Origin: Prorocentrum cordatum
Taxonomy: Eukaryota; Sar; Dinophyceae; Prorocentrales; Prorocentraceae
Direction: 5' to 3'
NCBI GenBank assembly: GCA_963575745.1
Contig: CAUYUJ010014610.1
Coordinates: 1-30,000, forward strand
Length of the DNA: 30,000 nt
The translations under genes and the position numbers were made by a program. Under the pieces are notes generated by a model. It was not told the DNA's origin. It did not search any database and was given only the letters and a program-made list of their open reading frames with translations. Below are positions 17,601-27,185 of this stretch, in pieces (position 1 is the stretch's first letter; each line of letters opens with the position of its first letter).

Positions 17601-18304
17601 TTCCCGCGGTGACAGACAGCTTTCGAATGTCACGTCCGAGGCGCGCGCGGTGAAATGGCGGCTCCTGCTCTCGCCTGGTCGCCATGCTCATCCGAGCTCC
17701 CCCTCCTCGGAGTCGGCCTCCACCTGGCGGGTCGTCGTAGTCACAGTCCTCCTCGTCGTCCTCTTACCCCCTTCCTCTAGAGTCTTCAACGCTCGGAACC
17801 CTCGTGCTATTTATTCTCAAGAGCGCCACCTCGCCGCGGTAGCGGTGCAAACCGCGGCGGCGGGGCGCGCCCAGGCAATCCTGCGCGCCCGAACAGGCCG
17901 ACCCACCACTGACGCAAAGCAAAACATGTGAGGGAATTCCAAGTGATTGACGAAAGTAGGCAGATCTGAAGGACCAAATGGGAGCGCCGACCACCAATCC
18001 CGACGATGCGCCCGCCTGGGGTGCACGGCTGGGCTTCGCGTCTTTCTGTGAGTCAGCGGGGTGGGTGGGCGGTTTGCGTCTGCGCGCGCGCCGCTTCCCC
18101 GCGCTCGGCCAGGTGCCCAACGTTTGAATATGGGTCGTTGCCCCCTCTCCGCCACGCGCGACTAATCGCGGCTGCGCCAGTGGCGGAGTCGGCCTTCGGA
18201 GCGCCACCCGCGGCGCCCGAGGCTCAGGCGCCCGCCCCGGCGAGCGCGGCGCCGCCTGCCTCCGCGGCGACGGATTTGGCACCCGAAGCGGCTGGCCCTG
18301 ACCC
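17601..18304. other. No assignable gene
   Basis: 17600-17930 has a plus-strand open frame without motifs. 17930-18160 has a small AT-richer patch (17930-17990). A long minus-strand frame (17764-18774) is the Ala/Gly-rich shadow of the Ala/Pro-rich ORF downstream. Confidence 0.35.
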
Positions 18305-19264
18305 ATGCCACGCGCCGCAGGTCGCCGCGCCACCAACGCCCGCGGCGCGGGGCGCGCTTGGAGCGACGGCGTCGCCAACGCCCGCCCCGGCGCCGCCGCG
18401 GCGCCAGCGGCGCCCCTGGCACCCGCCTCGACACCTGCTGCCACGCCCTCAACACCTGCAGCCGCGCCCCCAGCACCCTCCTCAACATCTGCTGCTGCAG
18501 CCGCAGCAGCACCTGCAGCCGCGCCCCCAGCGCCCGCCTCAACTCCCGCAGTCGTTGCGGCCGCAGAAGCGGTGGCCCCCGCGCCGCCGCCTGCTGTTAC
18601 ACCCCCGCCCGCAGAAGTCGTCGCGCCGCCTGCCCGGGCCACGTTGCCGCTCGTGGCCCCTGCCGTGCGTGGCCCGCCGGCAGCTGCGGCAACGGTCGCG
18701 TCGACGTTGGCCCCCCCGCTGGAGCGACCCGTGGTTGCGGGGCGCGGCATCGACGCCATAAACGTAAATGCCATTAATCATCTCGTGGCAAACAGTAAGC
18801 AGCGCAACGCGAGGGCGTCAGCAGAGGTGAGTAAGTTCGCAGTTGAGATGGAACAGCCTCGCGGCTACGTCGGAATCGCCACGTCCGCTATTTTTTTGCG
18901 CCGCGGCATCGCGCGCGCGTTTTCTCGCGGCACGGGCGCCGCCGTGAAGGCGCCTTGTCTAAGCGCGCCCCGTGGGCAAGCGCCATGCCGTTTCCGATTT
19001 GCTTCGCAGCGACGGCGCCGTCTGTGGATTTGGGCGGACAGGCCATGCGAAGGAATCATCGGGCGGCGGGCATCCCGTTCCACGGCGGCAGTGCTTCTGC
19101 CGCCCTCCATCGGGGAAGCATGGCCGACGGGCGCGCGCGAGCAAGACCGATTGTTCTTTCTGGCGTATTTCTCCAAATCCGCGCAGCTCGTGGCAACAGT
19201 TACAGATGAGGGCTGCGGCCTCGACGCGATGCGCCTCGTGCTCGGCTGGATCGCAGCAGCGTGA
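18305..19264 (+). CDS. Ala/Pro-rich hypothetical protein (uncertain)
   Basis: 319 codons from ATG 18305. Residues 30-150 are almost only Ala, Pro, Thr, Ser and Val, with repeated APASTPA, APPAPSSTS and CCGCGCCCC/AGCACC DNA words, so probably a disordered linker or simply a repeat-derived frame. Residues 150-195 are more complex (IDAINVNAINHLVANSKQ, RASAEVSKFAVEMEQ) and then Arg-rich. At 18828 the sequence AGAG/GTGAGTAAG is an excellent 5' splice-site match, so the true coding exon may end at about 18827 and the remainder be intron. No family is recognised. Confidence 0.3.
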   Translation: MPRAAGRRATNARGAGRAWSDGVANARPGAAAAPAAPLAPASTPAATPSTPAAAPPAPSSTSAAAAAAAPAAAPPAPASTPAVVAAAEAVAPAPPPAVTPPPAEVVAPPARATLPLVAPAVRGPPAAAATVASTLAPPLERPVVAGRGIDAINVNAINHLVANSKQRNARASAEVSKFAVEMEQPRGYVGIATSAIFLRRGIARAFSRGTGAAVKAPCLSAPRGQAPCRFRFASQRRRRLWIWADRPCEGIIGRRASRSTAAVLLPPSIGEAWPTGAREQDRLFFLAYFSKSAQLVATVTDEGCGLDAMRLVLGWIAAA

Positions 19265-20860
19265 ATCGGGGCGCTGCGCTTTGCGAGCTGCGCGCCTACA
19301 TTCTCGAGCACGTGGGCAGTCGAGCTTTCGCAGCGCTGCAGCGTCGCGCGGGGGGGGGCCGAAGGGCATTTTGGATTGCGATTTTGATGCCGCGTGCGCG
19401 GTTTTGGTCGCTGTGCGCCCCCGAGGGCTTCGCCGCGGCGATGGGGGCGCAGCCGGCGCCCTCGTTGCGGGGCCGAGAAAGGAAGAAAGGCGCCTCGGCG
19501 AAGATGCGGCGCGGGCAACGAGGTGGAAATCCGAGCTGCAGAAGGCGGGGCGGGATATCATTCTCGACGCGCTCGCGCGCCTGCCCGGCGATTGCGCATG
19601 CGCCGTGGCTGACGAGTGCACGGCCCGAGGCCGCGGGAAGGTGAAGACAGAGAGCCTGGTGATGACGTCGTTTGTTTCCCGCGTTGCGCCCCCCCCGAAG
19701 AAGCGACTCGCCGCGCGGCGTTCCCTAGCGCGGGCGGCCGGGCGCCAAGGCCTTGTGGGCCAGAAGATTACGAATTCACTGAAGCGCGGCAGTTTGCCCA
19801 GATGTCTTCTCGTGGAGTTCGCGAGAGAGCGCCCCGCGCTCGCGGGGGCCGCCGCCGTTGCCGAGGTCAACGGAGAGAGCGCAAGCGCGCGGCGGAGACA
19901 CTATCGAGGGTCAGTTACATAAGAATCTTGAGATTATACCAGCGCGCTGCGCAAGGCCCCCCGGCATCCGCGGTAGCGGGGGGTGCCGCAGGGGAGAAGG
20001 ATTTCCGCAATAGCGGAGCATGCTGGCGACTCTGCGGCTGCCGCGAAGAAGACGGCGTCCCGGCTCGGCGCGCAGTGCACGCGCGGTGCCGACCGCGCGG
20101 TCGGGGCCGCAAGCGAGGTGGAATTTGGGGCGCCAGCGGGCGCAAGGTTTGCCAGTTCTTGCGAGAGCCATTGCCCGAATGGCGCAGCATGAGGCGGCGC
20201 GGCGTTGACGTGGGGGCCATGTGCCGTTTCTCAAAGCAGCGCCCGCTTGCGAAAGCGATCCAATTACAGCCAGATTATCGCGTGGCCTGCCTGAACCGGG
20301 GCAAGGTTCTTCAAAGGGTGCAGGTCAACGGTCAATGGCTGTCTGGTTGGATGAGGGAACGCCGGATTTCTTAGCGGAGGCCGAACCGTAAATTCAAACT
20401 GCCGCGCGTGGTCTTGGCGGAGCGCCCGCAGATTTCCTGGGCCGTCGCGTCGACCCCGCGGAAGATGGTCACGCTGCATTCCGGGCACGGCCCACGCGCG
20501 TGGAACGTCGACCAATTTCCATTCCACATGAACGAGGCAGGGGGCGCTGAGCGCAACGCGCCTGCATTCGAGAACGCGCCCGCCGCGCCCTAGATCGAGA
20601 GCCGCGCGGCGACGAAGGGGCGCTGGAGCTTGAATTCGGTCGCGGATTCTTGCCGATAGGGGGGATTCTGCGACGAGTGCCAGGGCGCGAATTGATGTTC
20701 ATGGCAGAAGGCAATTTGCCGGAGAGCAAATTGAAAGCACGCGTGGACTTCCAAACGTCGCCTTTCCAGTTATCCCCGGAGGCGGGGCCGAGCGGTTCGG
20801 GCCGAGGGCGCGACGTCTTGGGCCATGTTGGTTCCGACGCGCGCCGCAATGGGCCCCCCG
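19265..20860 (+). other. Coding-like GC-rich region with shifting frames, product unknown
   Basis: Plus-strand stretches of protein-like sequence in three frames: RWKSELQKAGRDIILDALAR and LPGDCACAVADEC (about 19520-19615); KAIQLQPDYRVACLNRGKVL (about 20260-20312); RVVLAERPQISWAVASTPRK with HGPRAWNVDQFPFHMNE (about 20405-20540); and RRVPGRELMFMAEGNLPESK (about 20670-20730). No conserved family or catalytic motif is recognised. Order is kept on one strand, which fits a decayed or intron-containing gene. Confidence 0.25.
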
Positions 20861-20940
20861 TTCTGCCCCTCCCCCCCCTCCTCTGCCCCCGTCCGCCTTG
20901 CCCCCCTCCGCTCTGCCCCCCTCCTAGCTTGCGATGGCGC
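20861..20940. repeat. C-rich CTCTGCCCCC tract
   Basis: Four imperfect units of CTGCCCC(C)TCC type; same vocabulary as 16385-16450. Confidence 0.75.
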
Positions 20941-21190
20941 TAGTCTTGGACGCAACTCATTGTAACGAACCTCTCCTCGTGAACCCGCGCCCGCCTACGC
21001 GGCCAGGTGCCCCCGCGAGGGTTTCCTGGATGTCCTCGAGACGTGGTTGTTACCGTGGAGCCATGGCAGACGGTGGGAGTTGTTCCAATTAGATGCGCAT
21101 CCCCTAAGGATCATTGATAATGCGCAGCGCTTGTGTTGGAGCAGCGGCCACATGCGATCCCGGCCCCCGCCTGCACGTCCGCGGGAGATC
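20941..21190. other. No feature recognised
   Basis: Unique sequence, moderately GC-rich, no convincing ORF or repeat. Confidence 0.4.
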
Positions 21191-22545
21191 CATTGAACTG
21201 CGAGCGGCCTAGATGGCGGAGAAAGCGCGAATCAGCGGCGGCGGAATGGCGGGCCTGACGGGAGAGGAGAACATTCGACATCGCGGCACATGTGATTTGC
21301 GACAAGGCAAGGCTCCCCATTTTCAAGCACGCAAAGGATACAAGCTCACGGACACGACGATCGCCTTGGACAGTTCTCAAGATGATATGCATAGAGGCGC
21401 GAGACTTCTGGGATGAATTGGGCATGCGAAGCCGCATTGGCTCCGCGGTGGCGGAGATTGCGGAGAAGCGCGTTGCCGGTGCTTGGCCATGGGCGCGCCG
21501 GCCTGCGCAGTCGCTCATCGCGCCGCACCCTCGCAGGGGTCATCTCGATGAGCTAAACATTTGCCAGGGAGACGCAACCGCCGCAGACCCGGCAAGATTT
21601 CCTTGCGAACCGGATGAAGCCCGAAAGGAGGAAGAAGAAGCGGCAGCGCGCGTGGGCGGCTGCGCCGACGGTCACGGCGACGAGAGCGCGGACTTCGATT
21701 CAGCAGATTGGGAGGCCCGAGTGAAGTCGCGCGCTCGCGTCGGACGAAGTTGCCTCGAACAGCCATGGCGATGGCGACGAACGCGAGAGGGCCGCGCCAG
21801 TTGTGTCCTTGGAAGACCAGCAGGTGGAACGTGTCATGCAGGAGTCGCCCAGGATGGGGTCACTTGACCCGAAGCCCTGAAAATGTTCATGAATATGGGC
21901 GATCAGGTGGGTGCAACTCTTGCAGGCACTGCGGCGCGCGTCATTCGCGACGAACGCAGTCGGCGCGAGGCGCTGGCCCTGGGGGGCGCGGCGGTTAGGG
22001 CGAATTGCGCGTAGCGGTGCAAGATGAAGTGGCTGAGGCTTGTCGTTCCAGGCTTGCGCTTCAATCGCACATGGCGCAGGGGCAGACAAACGCGCGTCTC
22101 AAACGTGAGTTGCAGGAGGCAGCGGAGAGGTTCAGAAGGTGAGCGACGAGCAGAAGGTGGCCGGATACGCGGCGGCGGCGATGGAGCAGATGAGAGTTTA
22201 TGGTTTGGAGATGTTGGGGCAGCGGGAAAATGCGGGCAGTCGGTCTCATCATGGCGTGCATTTCCAAGTATTGCATATTCTGCTGGGCGCCGCCGAATTG
22301 GCGCCTGAGCAAGCGAGCCAATGTGAGTTCTTCAAAACTCAATGAGACAGCGAGATGGCTGCGACCCACGAGAAGGAATGGGCGCAGCTCTTCGCTGGGG
22401 TGGTTCGAAAGGTGGTGAGCGACCTGACAGATGGTAGAGAGGAAGCGCTGTCAGCATTCATGCGCGATGAGAGTGCACGGGCGCTGCCGAGTGTTGCTTG
22501 CCTGTGGCCCGTCACTGAAACCATTTCGCATTTGTGTGTTCGCGC
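21191..22545 (+). pseudogene. Chain of short coding-like pieces in alternating frames, helical/coiled-coil protein of unknown family
   Basis: Successive plus-strand pieces read like one helix-rich protein. They are: VICDKARLPIFKHAKD with ARDFWDELGMRSRIGSAVAE (about 21290-21465); an acidic stretch DEARKEEEEAAARVGG with ESADFDSADWEARV (about 21612-21722); SLEDQQVERVMQESPRMGS (about 21806-21862); EALKMFMNMGDQVGATLAG to AAVRANCA-stop (about 21877-22017); EVAEACRSRLALQSHMAQ to AAERFRR-stop (about 22026-22142); SDEQKVAGYAAAAMEQMRVY to a stop at 22345; and MAATHEKEWAQLFAGVVRKV from 22355. Junctions overlap by a few bases, and GTGAG donor-like words sit at several of them (22138, 22322). It may be one gene with short introns or a decayed copy. 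No family recognised. Confidence 0.3.
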
Positions 22546-22557
22546 GCCTCGACCGCG

Positions 22558-22775
22558 AGGGTGGGGCTCCCTGTGGGGCCACGAAACTTGTGACGGGTGT
22601 GCCAAAATGGGGCGGCGGCGCCATGCGAACTGCGCCACTGCGACCTTCGGTGGGGCTCCGTGGGGCCACGAAACGTGTGAAGGGCGCGCCAACATGGAGC
22701 GGCGACGCCATGCGCGCTGCGCCGCTGCAACCTCAGGTGGAGCTCCCTCTGTGGCCACGGGACGTGTGAAAGCTG
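22558..22775 (+). repeat. Minisatellite family M, copy 3
   Basis: About 2.5 units with GGTGGGGCTCC, GGGGCCACGAAACTTGTG, GGGGCGGCGGCGCCATGC and AACTGCGCCACTGCGACC. Sequence vocabulary matches copy 2 more closely than copy 1. Confidence 0.9.
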
Positions 22776-22950
22776 TATCGAAACAGAAACATTATGAAGG
22801 CAGGGGCAGGGACTGGGAGAAGGGAGGAGGGGGAGGAGGGAGGAGGAGGAGGAGGAAGAGGAGGAGTAGGAGGCGCGACGGAGGGAGGGAGGGAAGGAGG
22901 GACGCGGGGCGTTGTCTCATCAAAACGAGGACCCAACACCACAGGATGTT
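22776..22950 (+). repeat. Conserved 3' flank of minisatellite M, copy 3
   Basis: Contains CGAAACAGAAACATTATG, AAGGCAGGGGCAGGGACTGG, a GGAGGA purine tract (22822-22903), then TGTCTCATCAAAACGAGG and ACCCAACACCACAGG. It is nearly the same block order as at 13456-13580. Confidence 0.85.
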
Positions 22951-23059
22951 TGGGAATTTGAAAACGGGCGCCTCTGTGTAGTCACCATCAACAGTTGGGA
23001 CGAATGCGCGCGACACTAAAGCGATTACCACATTATGAAATGTGGCCGCCCGCATTCTC

Positions 23060-23345
23060 CGTAGCCACTGGCAACTTATAAGACGAATGTCTATGCGGTG
23101 CCAAACGGAGAGCCACATTTTGAACACGTCCTCCCTTCAAATTTGAAGATGTGGGAATTTGAAAATTCAGGATCAGACAGTGGGGGGCGGGTTCAGGCGA
23201 AAGTCCCCGCCTGCCCCACCAACACGTCTGGTGGTGCGGTGAGGAGGAGCCATTGACAATAAAGATACGTTGATGATGAGGAGGAGGAGGTGGAGAAGGA
23301 AGAGGAGGAGGAGGATCAGTAGGACAAACTTCAACCAAAGAGGCA
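23060..23345 (+). repeat. Dispersed repeat D, copy 1
   Basis: Shares ordered words with 23885-24115: AGACGAATGT, GCCACATTTTG, CCTCC..AA, TTCAGGATCA, AGGCGAAA, CACGTCTGG(T/G)GGTGCG, then a GAGGAGG triplet tract. Moderately diverged. A minus-strand frame reaching to 23524 reads partly like protein (NEAFSRTADKLLQVPLSDLG) but ends in the CTC-triplet tract. Confidence 0.65.
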
Positions 23346-23489
23346 TCAACCATGTTGCAAGACACCTTGCCTCCAAGGTCACTCAGAGGTACCTGCAAGA
23401 GTTTGTCTGCAGTGCGGGAAAATGCCTCATTGGAAGGCAACCGTCTCAGAATCCTCAACCGTGACAAAACACCAACCCTTGGAATTGAG

Positions 23490-23885
23490 CGTTGCGAATC
23501 AACGTGACTGACGTGTCGAGCCATAAAGCCATTCCTGGCACTTCAACACCGCGAATGCACGTGACTGGTGCGCCCTGATGGCCCTTTATATTGTCATACA
23601 TACCATTCCTGGGACATCCGCCATGCGAATGTTTAAGATCGCTGTGCACTTTCAAAGCGAATGCACTTGGCGTGTAGGAGAGGGCCACCTTTCGAACAAG
23701 AGTAGTCCTTCATCGTTGAACATGTTGGCATGTTAGACGACAGGGCGAGGCGCTTGTGCTGTAGCAACAATGTTGGAGACCGCCAGGCCGCCATCCGCGA
23801 AGTTGCTGCATGTTTAACAGGCGTATGCGCGGCGCACACAGCGATAGCAAGTTGTTGACAACCGCCCAGCTTCCATCCGCGAAGC
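23490..23885. repeat. Diverged short-period repeats with GCGAATG and CCATTCCTGG words
   Basis: CCATTCCTGG occurs at about 23529 and 23604 (75 bp apart), each followed by a (C)GCGAATG word. CCGCCATCCGCGAAG (23788) and CTTCCATCCGCGAAG (23870) form another pair about 82 bp apart. No gene seen. Confidence 0.55.
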
Positions 23886-24120
23886 GACATGCTTTAGACG
23901 AATGTGCGCGCCGCGAGGGCGAGGGTCACATTTTGGAAGCGGCCCGGCCTCCAACATTACAAGTTTCAGGATCATAGGCGGCGAGGGAGTGTTAGGCGAA
24001 ACGCCTGGCCCGCGGCCCGCTCTAGCTACACGTCTGGGGGTGCGACACGGAAGAGTTGTGTTTCTAAGGAAAAAGGAATGGAGGTGGACGAGGAGGAGGA
24101 CGAGGAGAAGGGCGGGGAGC
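23885..24120 (+). repeat. Dispersed repeat D, copy 2
   Basis: Second copy of the block described at 23060-23345, again closed by a GAGGAGGA tract (24090-24110). Confidence 0.65.
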
Positions 24121-24230
24121 GATTGGATGAGTCCCGCCGACCACCGCGCGCGCCCAGGGCCGAAGCGGCGGGTCCCAGCGCGGAGGACCGCCCCATCGGG
24201 CTCGCCGCCAGTCGCGGCCCGGCGCATATA

Positions 24231-25206
24231 TCGGAGGCCGCGGGAGGTGCGGGAGGGGAGGGGGACACGGCGTGAGGGAGGGGGGTTCCAGATCACCGTT
24301 TCTGGGAGCTTGCCGCGAATGGGGCCACAGGCCGTGCTGTGCGGCGGGTGGCGGGTGGCAGTCGGCGTAGCTGTTCTGGGGGCCATGAGAGGGGACGTTC
24401 ACGCCCGTCCTTGGCTTTGCGGGCTTTGCAGCGCTTGCGTGGTCGCGGCGGGAAGCGGCGCTCTTCTCGCATCCGCCTGCCAGCGGCCAGCCTTCCTGGC
24501 GACGCTGCGTGGGAGAGCGCTTGACCGACGCCGGGGCCGCCTACTCCGCGCCCAGCCCCACGCCCGCGCCAGGACCTGCGGGTAACGACGCGGGGCGTCG
24601 ATGTCAGAGCGGGGGGAGCCATTGTTACGTTGCATATTCGGGGGACCTCGCCTGTCCTCCAAAGTGGTGCCTTTTGTTCTGCCCGACGCGGGTTCGATGC
24701 AGACTCGACGCGGAGTTGGCGTGGATTCGACGCGTTGACACGGATCCGACGAGTCTGGTATGGATTCGACACATATTCGACGCGGGTAGGGCCGCGACGG
24801 GACAGGCAAGGTCCCCCTGAGGATGCAACACAACCATTGCCACATTCTGACATGATATGGTGCCGCCCTTTCGGGGGGCCTATACGGCGTGGGGGCATAT
24901 ACGCGAGTTCAGCCACAGCAGGACATCGGGCAAAGCCAGGGCGAACAGCCCGTACGGCCCACCCGAGCAGAGCATGTGCAAGAGCTGATCAGGCCCCCCG
25001 GGAACCTTCCCTGCGAGCTCCATATCGACCGGCGGAGGCCTTCGTCTTGTGATGGTGCTGTTCCGAATCTCGCATGGTGGGATTACGTTTCCTACGAAAG
25101 TCTCTCCCGCGACATTCTGACCGTGACACAGTTCCCTGAAGTTGTGGTGAGCTCAGCCGGGCGTTTCTGGCTTTCTCCGAGGACGTGTCGCGACAATTCT
25201 TGATCA
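24231..25206 (+). repeat. 976-bp tandem duplication, left copy
   Basis: Runs from TCGGAGGCCGCGGGAGG to CGACAATTCTTGATCA and is directly followed by its near-identical second copy. It contains a G4-capable run GGGAGGTGCGGGAGGGG (24242-24258) and an internal set of ATTCGACGCG words (24690-24790). About ten differences separate the copies, including one +1 and one -1 indel that cancel. Confidence 0.97.
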
Positions 25207-26182
25207 TCGGAGGCCGCGGGAGGTGCGGGAGGGGAGGGGGACACGGCGTGAGGGAGGGGGGTTCCAGATCACCGTTTCTGGGAGCTTGCACCGAATGGGG
25301 TCACAGGCCGTGCTGTGCGGCGGGTGGCGGGTGGCAGTCGGCGTAGCTGTTCTGGGGGCCATGAGAGGGGACGTTCACGCCCGTCCTTGGCTTTGCGGGC
25401 TTTGCAGCGCTTGCGTGGTCGCGGCGGGAAGCGGCGCTCTTCTCGCATCCGCCTGCCAGCGGCCAGCCTTCCCTGGCGACGCTGCGTGGGAGAGCGCTTG
25501 ACCGACGCCGGGGCCGCCTACTCCGCGCCCAGCCCCACGCCCGCGCCAGGACCTGCGGGTAACGACGCGGGGCGTCGATGTCAGAGCGGGGGGAGCCATT
25601 GTTACGTTGCATATTCGGGGGACCTCGCCTGTCCTCCAAAGTGGTGCCTTTTGTTCTGCCCGACGCGGGTTCGATGCAGACTCGACGCGGAGTTGGCGTG
25701 GATTCGACGCGTTGACACGGATCCGACGAGTCTGGTATGGATTCGACACATATTCGACGCGGGTAGGGCCGCGACGGGACAGGCAAGGTCCCCCGAGGAT
25801 GCAACACAACCATTGCCACATTCTGACATGATATGGTGCCGCCCTGTCGGGGGGCCTATACGGCGTGGGGGCATATACGCGAGTTCAGCCACAGCAGGAC
25901 ATCGGGCAAAGCCAGTGCGAACAGCCCGTACGGCCCACCCGAGCAGAGCATGTGCAAGAGCTGATCAGGCCCCCCGGGAACCTTCCCTGCGAGCTCCATA
26001 TCGACCGGCGGAGGCCTTCGTCTTGTGATGGTGCTGTTCCGAATCTCGCATGGTGGGATTACGTTTCCTACGAAAGTCTCTCCCACGACATTCTGACCGT
26101 GACACGGTTCCCTGAAGTTGTGGTGAGCTCAGCCGGGCGTTTCTGGCTTTCTCTGAGGACGTGTCGCGACAATTCTTGATCA
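25207..26182 (+). repeat. 976-bp tandem duplication, right copy
   Basis: Same length and about 99% identical to 24231-25206. It has CACCGAATGGGGTC where the left copy has CGCGAATGGGGCC, one extra C near 25471 and one missing T near 25794. After the final TGATCA the sequence continues into unique DNA at 26183. Confidence 0.97.
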
Positions 26183-26625
26183 ACGCCGTTGCGACGGCCG
26201 ATTCGATCACACAGCGACGGGTTGAACAAGTAATCGCGTTGTTTGATCAGTTATTGTTTGTCCGTTTGCAGCATGCATGGTGGGGGCGCAAGGTCAGTGG
26301 CCGAGGCCTCAGTACAATTGTCACTAGCCGCCTGCGCCTCGCGGCCGCCGGGGGCGGGTAGGCCATGGCCACATGCCTTCTTCTGCAGCGGCGAGAGGGG
26401 GAAACGCCCCACTGTGGAGGAAAATGCCACGGAAGTGGAAACCTGATTGAAGGAGGGGTTAATCCGCAAAGTCGTTTCAAACGAGGTTTAAGCAGAGGTT
26501 GTTTAGCGAACGCTATATCCGACGCTGTCCTGGTTCAAGGCAACGCTGTCCCAGTTGCTGGTTGCACCGCCGTGTGCTACTCTAGTGGATCATTGCATCG
26601 GGCAAAAGGCCACGTCTATCTATGA
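25832..26625 (+). CDS. Possible small spliced gene, product unknown (speculative model)
   Basis: An open exon-like stretch (25832-26122; includes PPGNLPCELHIDRRRPS and NLAWWDYVSYESLSHDILTV) ends at GTTGTG/GTGAGC. A pyrimidine-rich 3' splice site TTGTCCGTTTGCAG ends at 26271, then a 21-nt segment (26272-26292; HAWWGRK) precedes GTCAGT, and a second acceptor CTTCTTCTGCAG ends at 26388. The next stretch (26389-26625) reads REGETPHCGGKCHGSGN to GSLHRAKGHVYL-stop. Both introns (149 and 96 nt) would be phase 0, so the frame is kept with or without the 21-nt piece. No Met is found in the first stretch, so a 5' exon is missing. The intronic stretch is itself open (26116-26361), which argues for caution. 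Most of the first exon is duplicated at 24856-25146. Confidence 0.28.
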
Positions 26626-27185
26626 TCCGCCCCTCTATCCGATGGCTTCTCTCTACATCTCGTCATGCTGGCCACCAAAGGATGAGTTGTGGAATAGTCC
26701 GATATGTCCCCGATGTTATCCGAATGGGCGGGTTCTCAGCTTACTACCTCATGGGCAAACCCTGTACATTTTGTACTTGGTGGCGGAGCTGTCTACATCT
26801 TCACGTGGCTGGCTCTTACATCGGGTGTTATGCACATAACAATTTACCACGGCAAAGTGGAGTACCGATCGCGCCGGCTCTCAGCCAGTATATTCCCAAC
26901 GTTCTCGAACCACTTGGTAACCTACAGTCCTATACGTCCATCTCCCCACCGCGTGGCCACACGTCGCGTACAACCCAAATGCCGATATCTATCCGCAAAC
27001 TGACGGCAATGTCAGACCAAACATCCAGTCGCAACCCAACGGACGCGACAATATCCAATTCGGAGCAACGTAGCATCATCAGTTACAGCCTGATCATGCA
27101 CTACGTTAAAGTCGCCACCTTTGGATATATCTGGGTATGCCTGGGGTTTGCCGTGCGCATACATGCGAGGAGGAGGATTGGATGA
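26622..27185 (+). other. Open frame in less GC-rich DNA, product unknown
   Basis: 187 codons from ATG 26622. Composition is much less GC-rich than the upstream 10 kb. Protein-like sequence appears in this frame (NLPRQSGVPIAPALSQYIPN, VLEPLGNLQSYTSISPPRG) and also in a neighbouring frame with stops (VAYNPNADIYPQTDGN with PNIQSQPNGRDNIQFG, about 26972-27067). It lies just upstream of a copia-like Gag and may be the decayed 5' part of that element. No domain recognised. Confidence 0.3.

Noticed and set aside
17764-18774. 336-codon minus-strand Ala/Gly ORF
   Set aside because: Antisense of the Ala/Pro-rich plus-strand stretch; low complexity with no motif.
21870-22545. Prokaryote- or phage-like operon of overlapping small ORFs
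   Set aside because: The overlaps (GTGA, TAG/GTG) look operon-like, but there are no ribosome-binding sites or recognisable phage genes and the context is repeat-rich eukaryotic DNA.
23056-23080. Spliced-leader-like word TCCGTAGCCA followed by CTGGC
   Set aside because: Only about ten bases match the dinoflagellate spliced leader; the TTTTGGCTCAAG half is absent, so it is probably chance.
24660-24720. tRNA-like GGGTTCGATGC
   Set aside because: Resembles a T-loop only; no acceptor stem or anticodon arm can be built around it.
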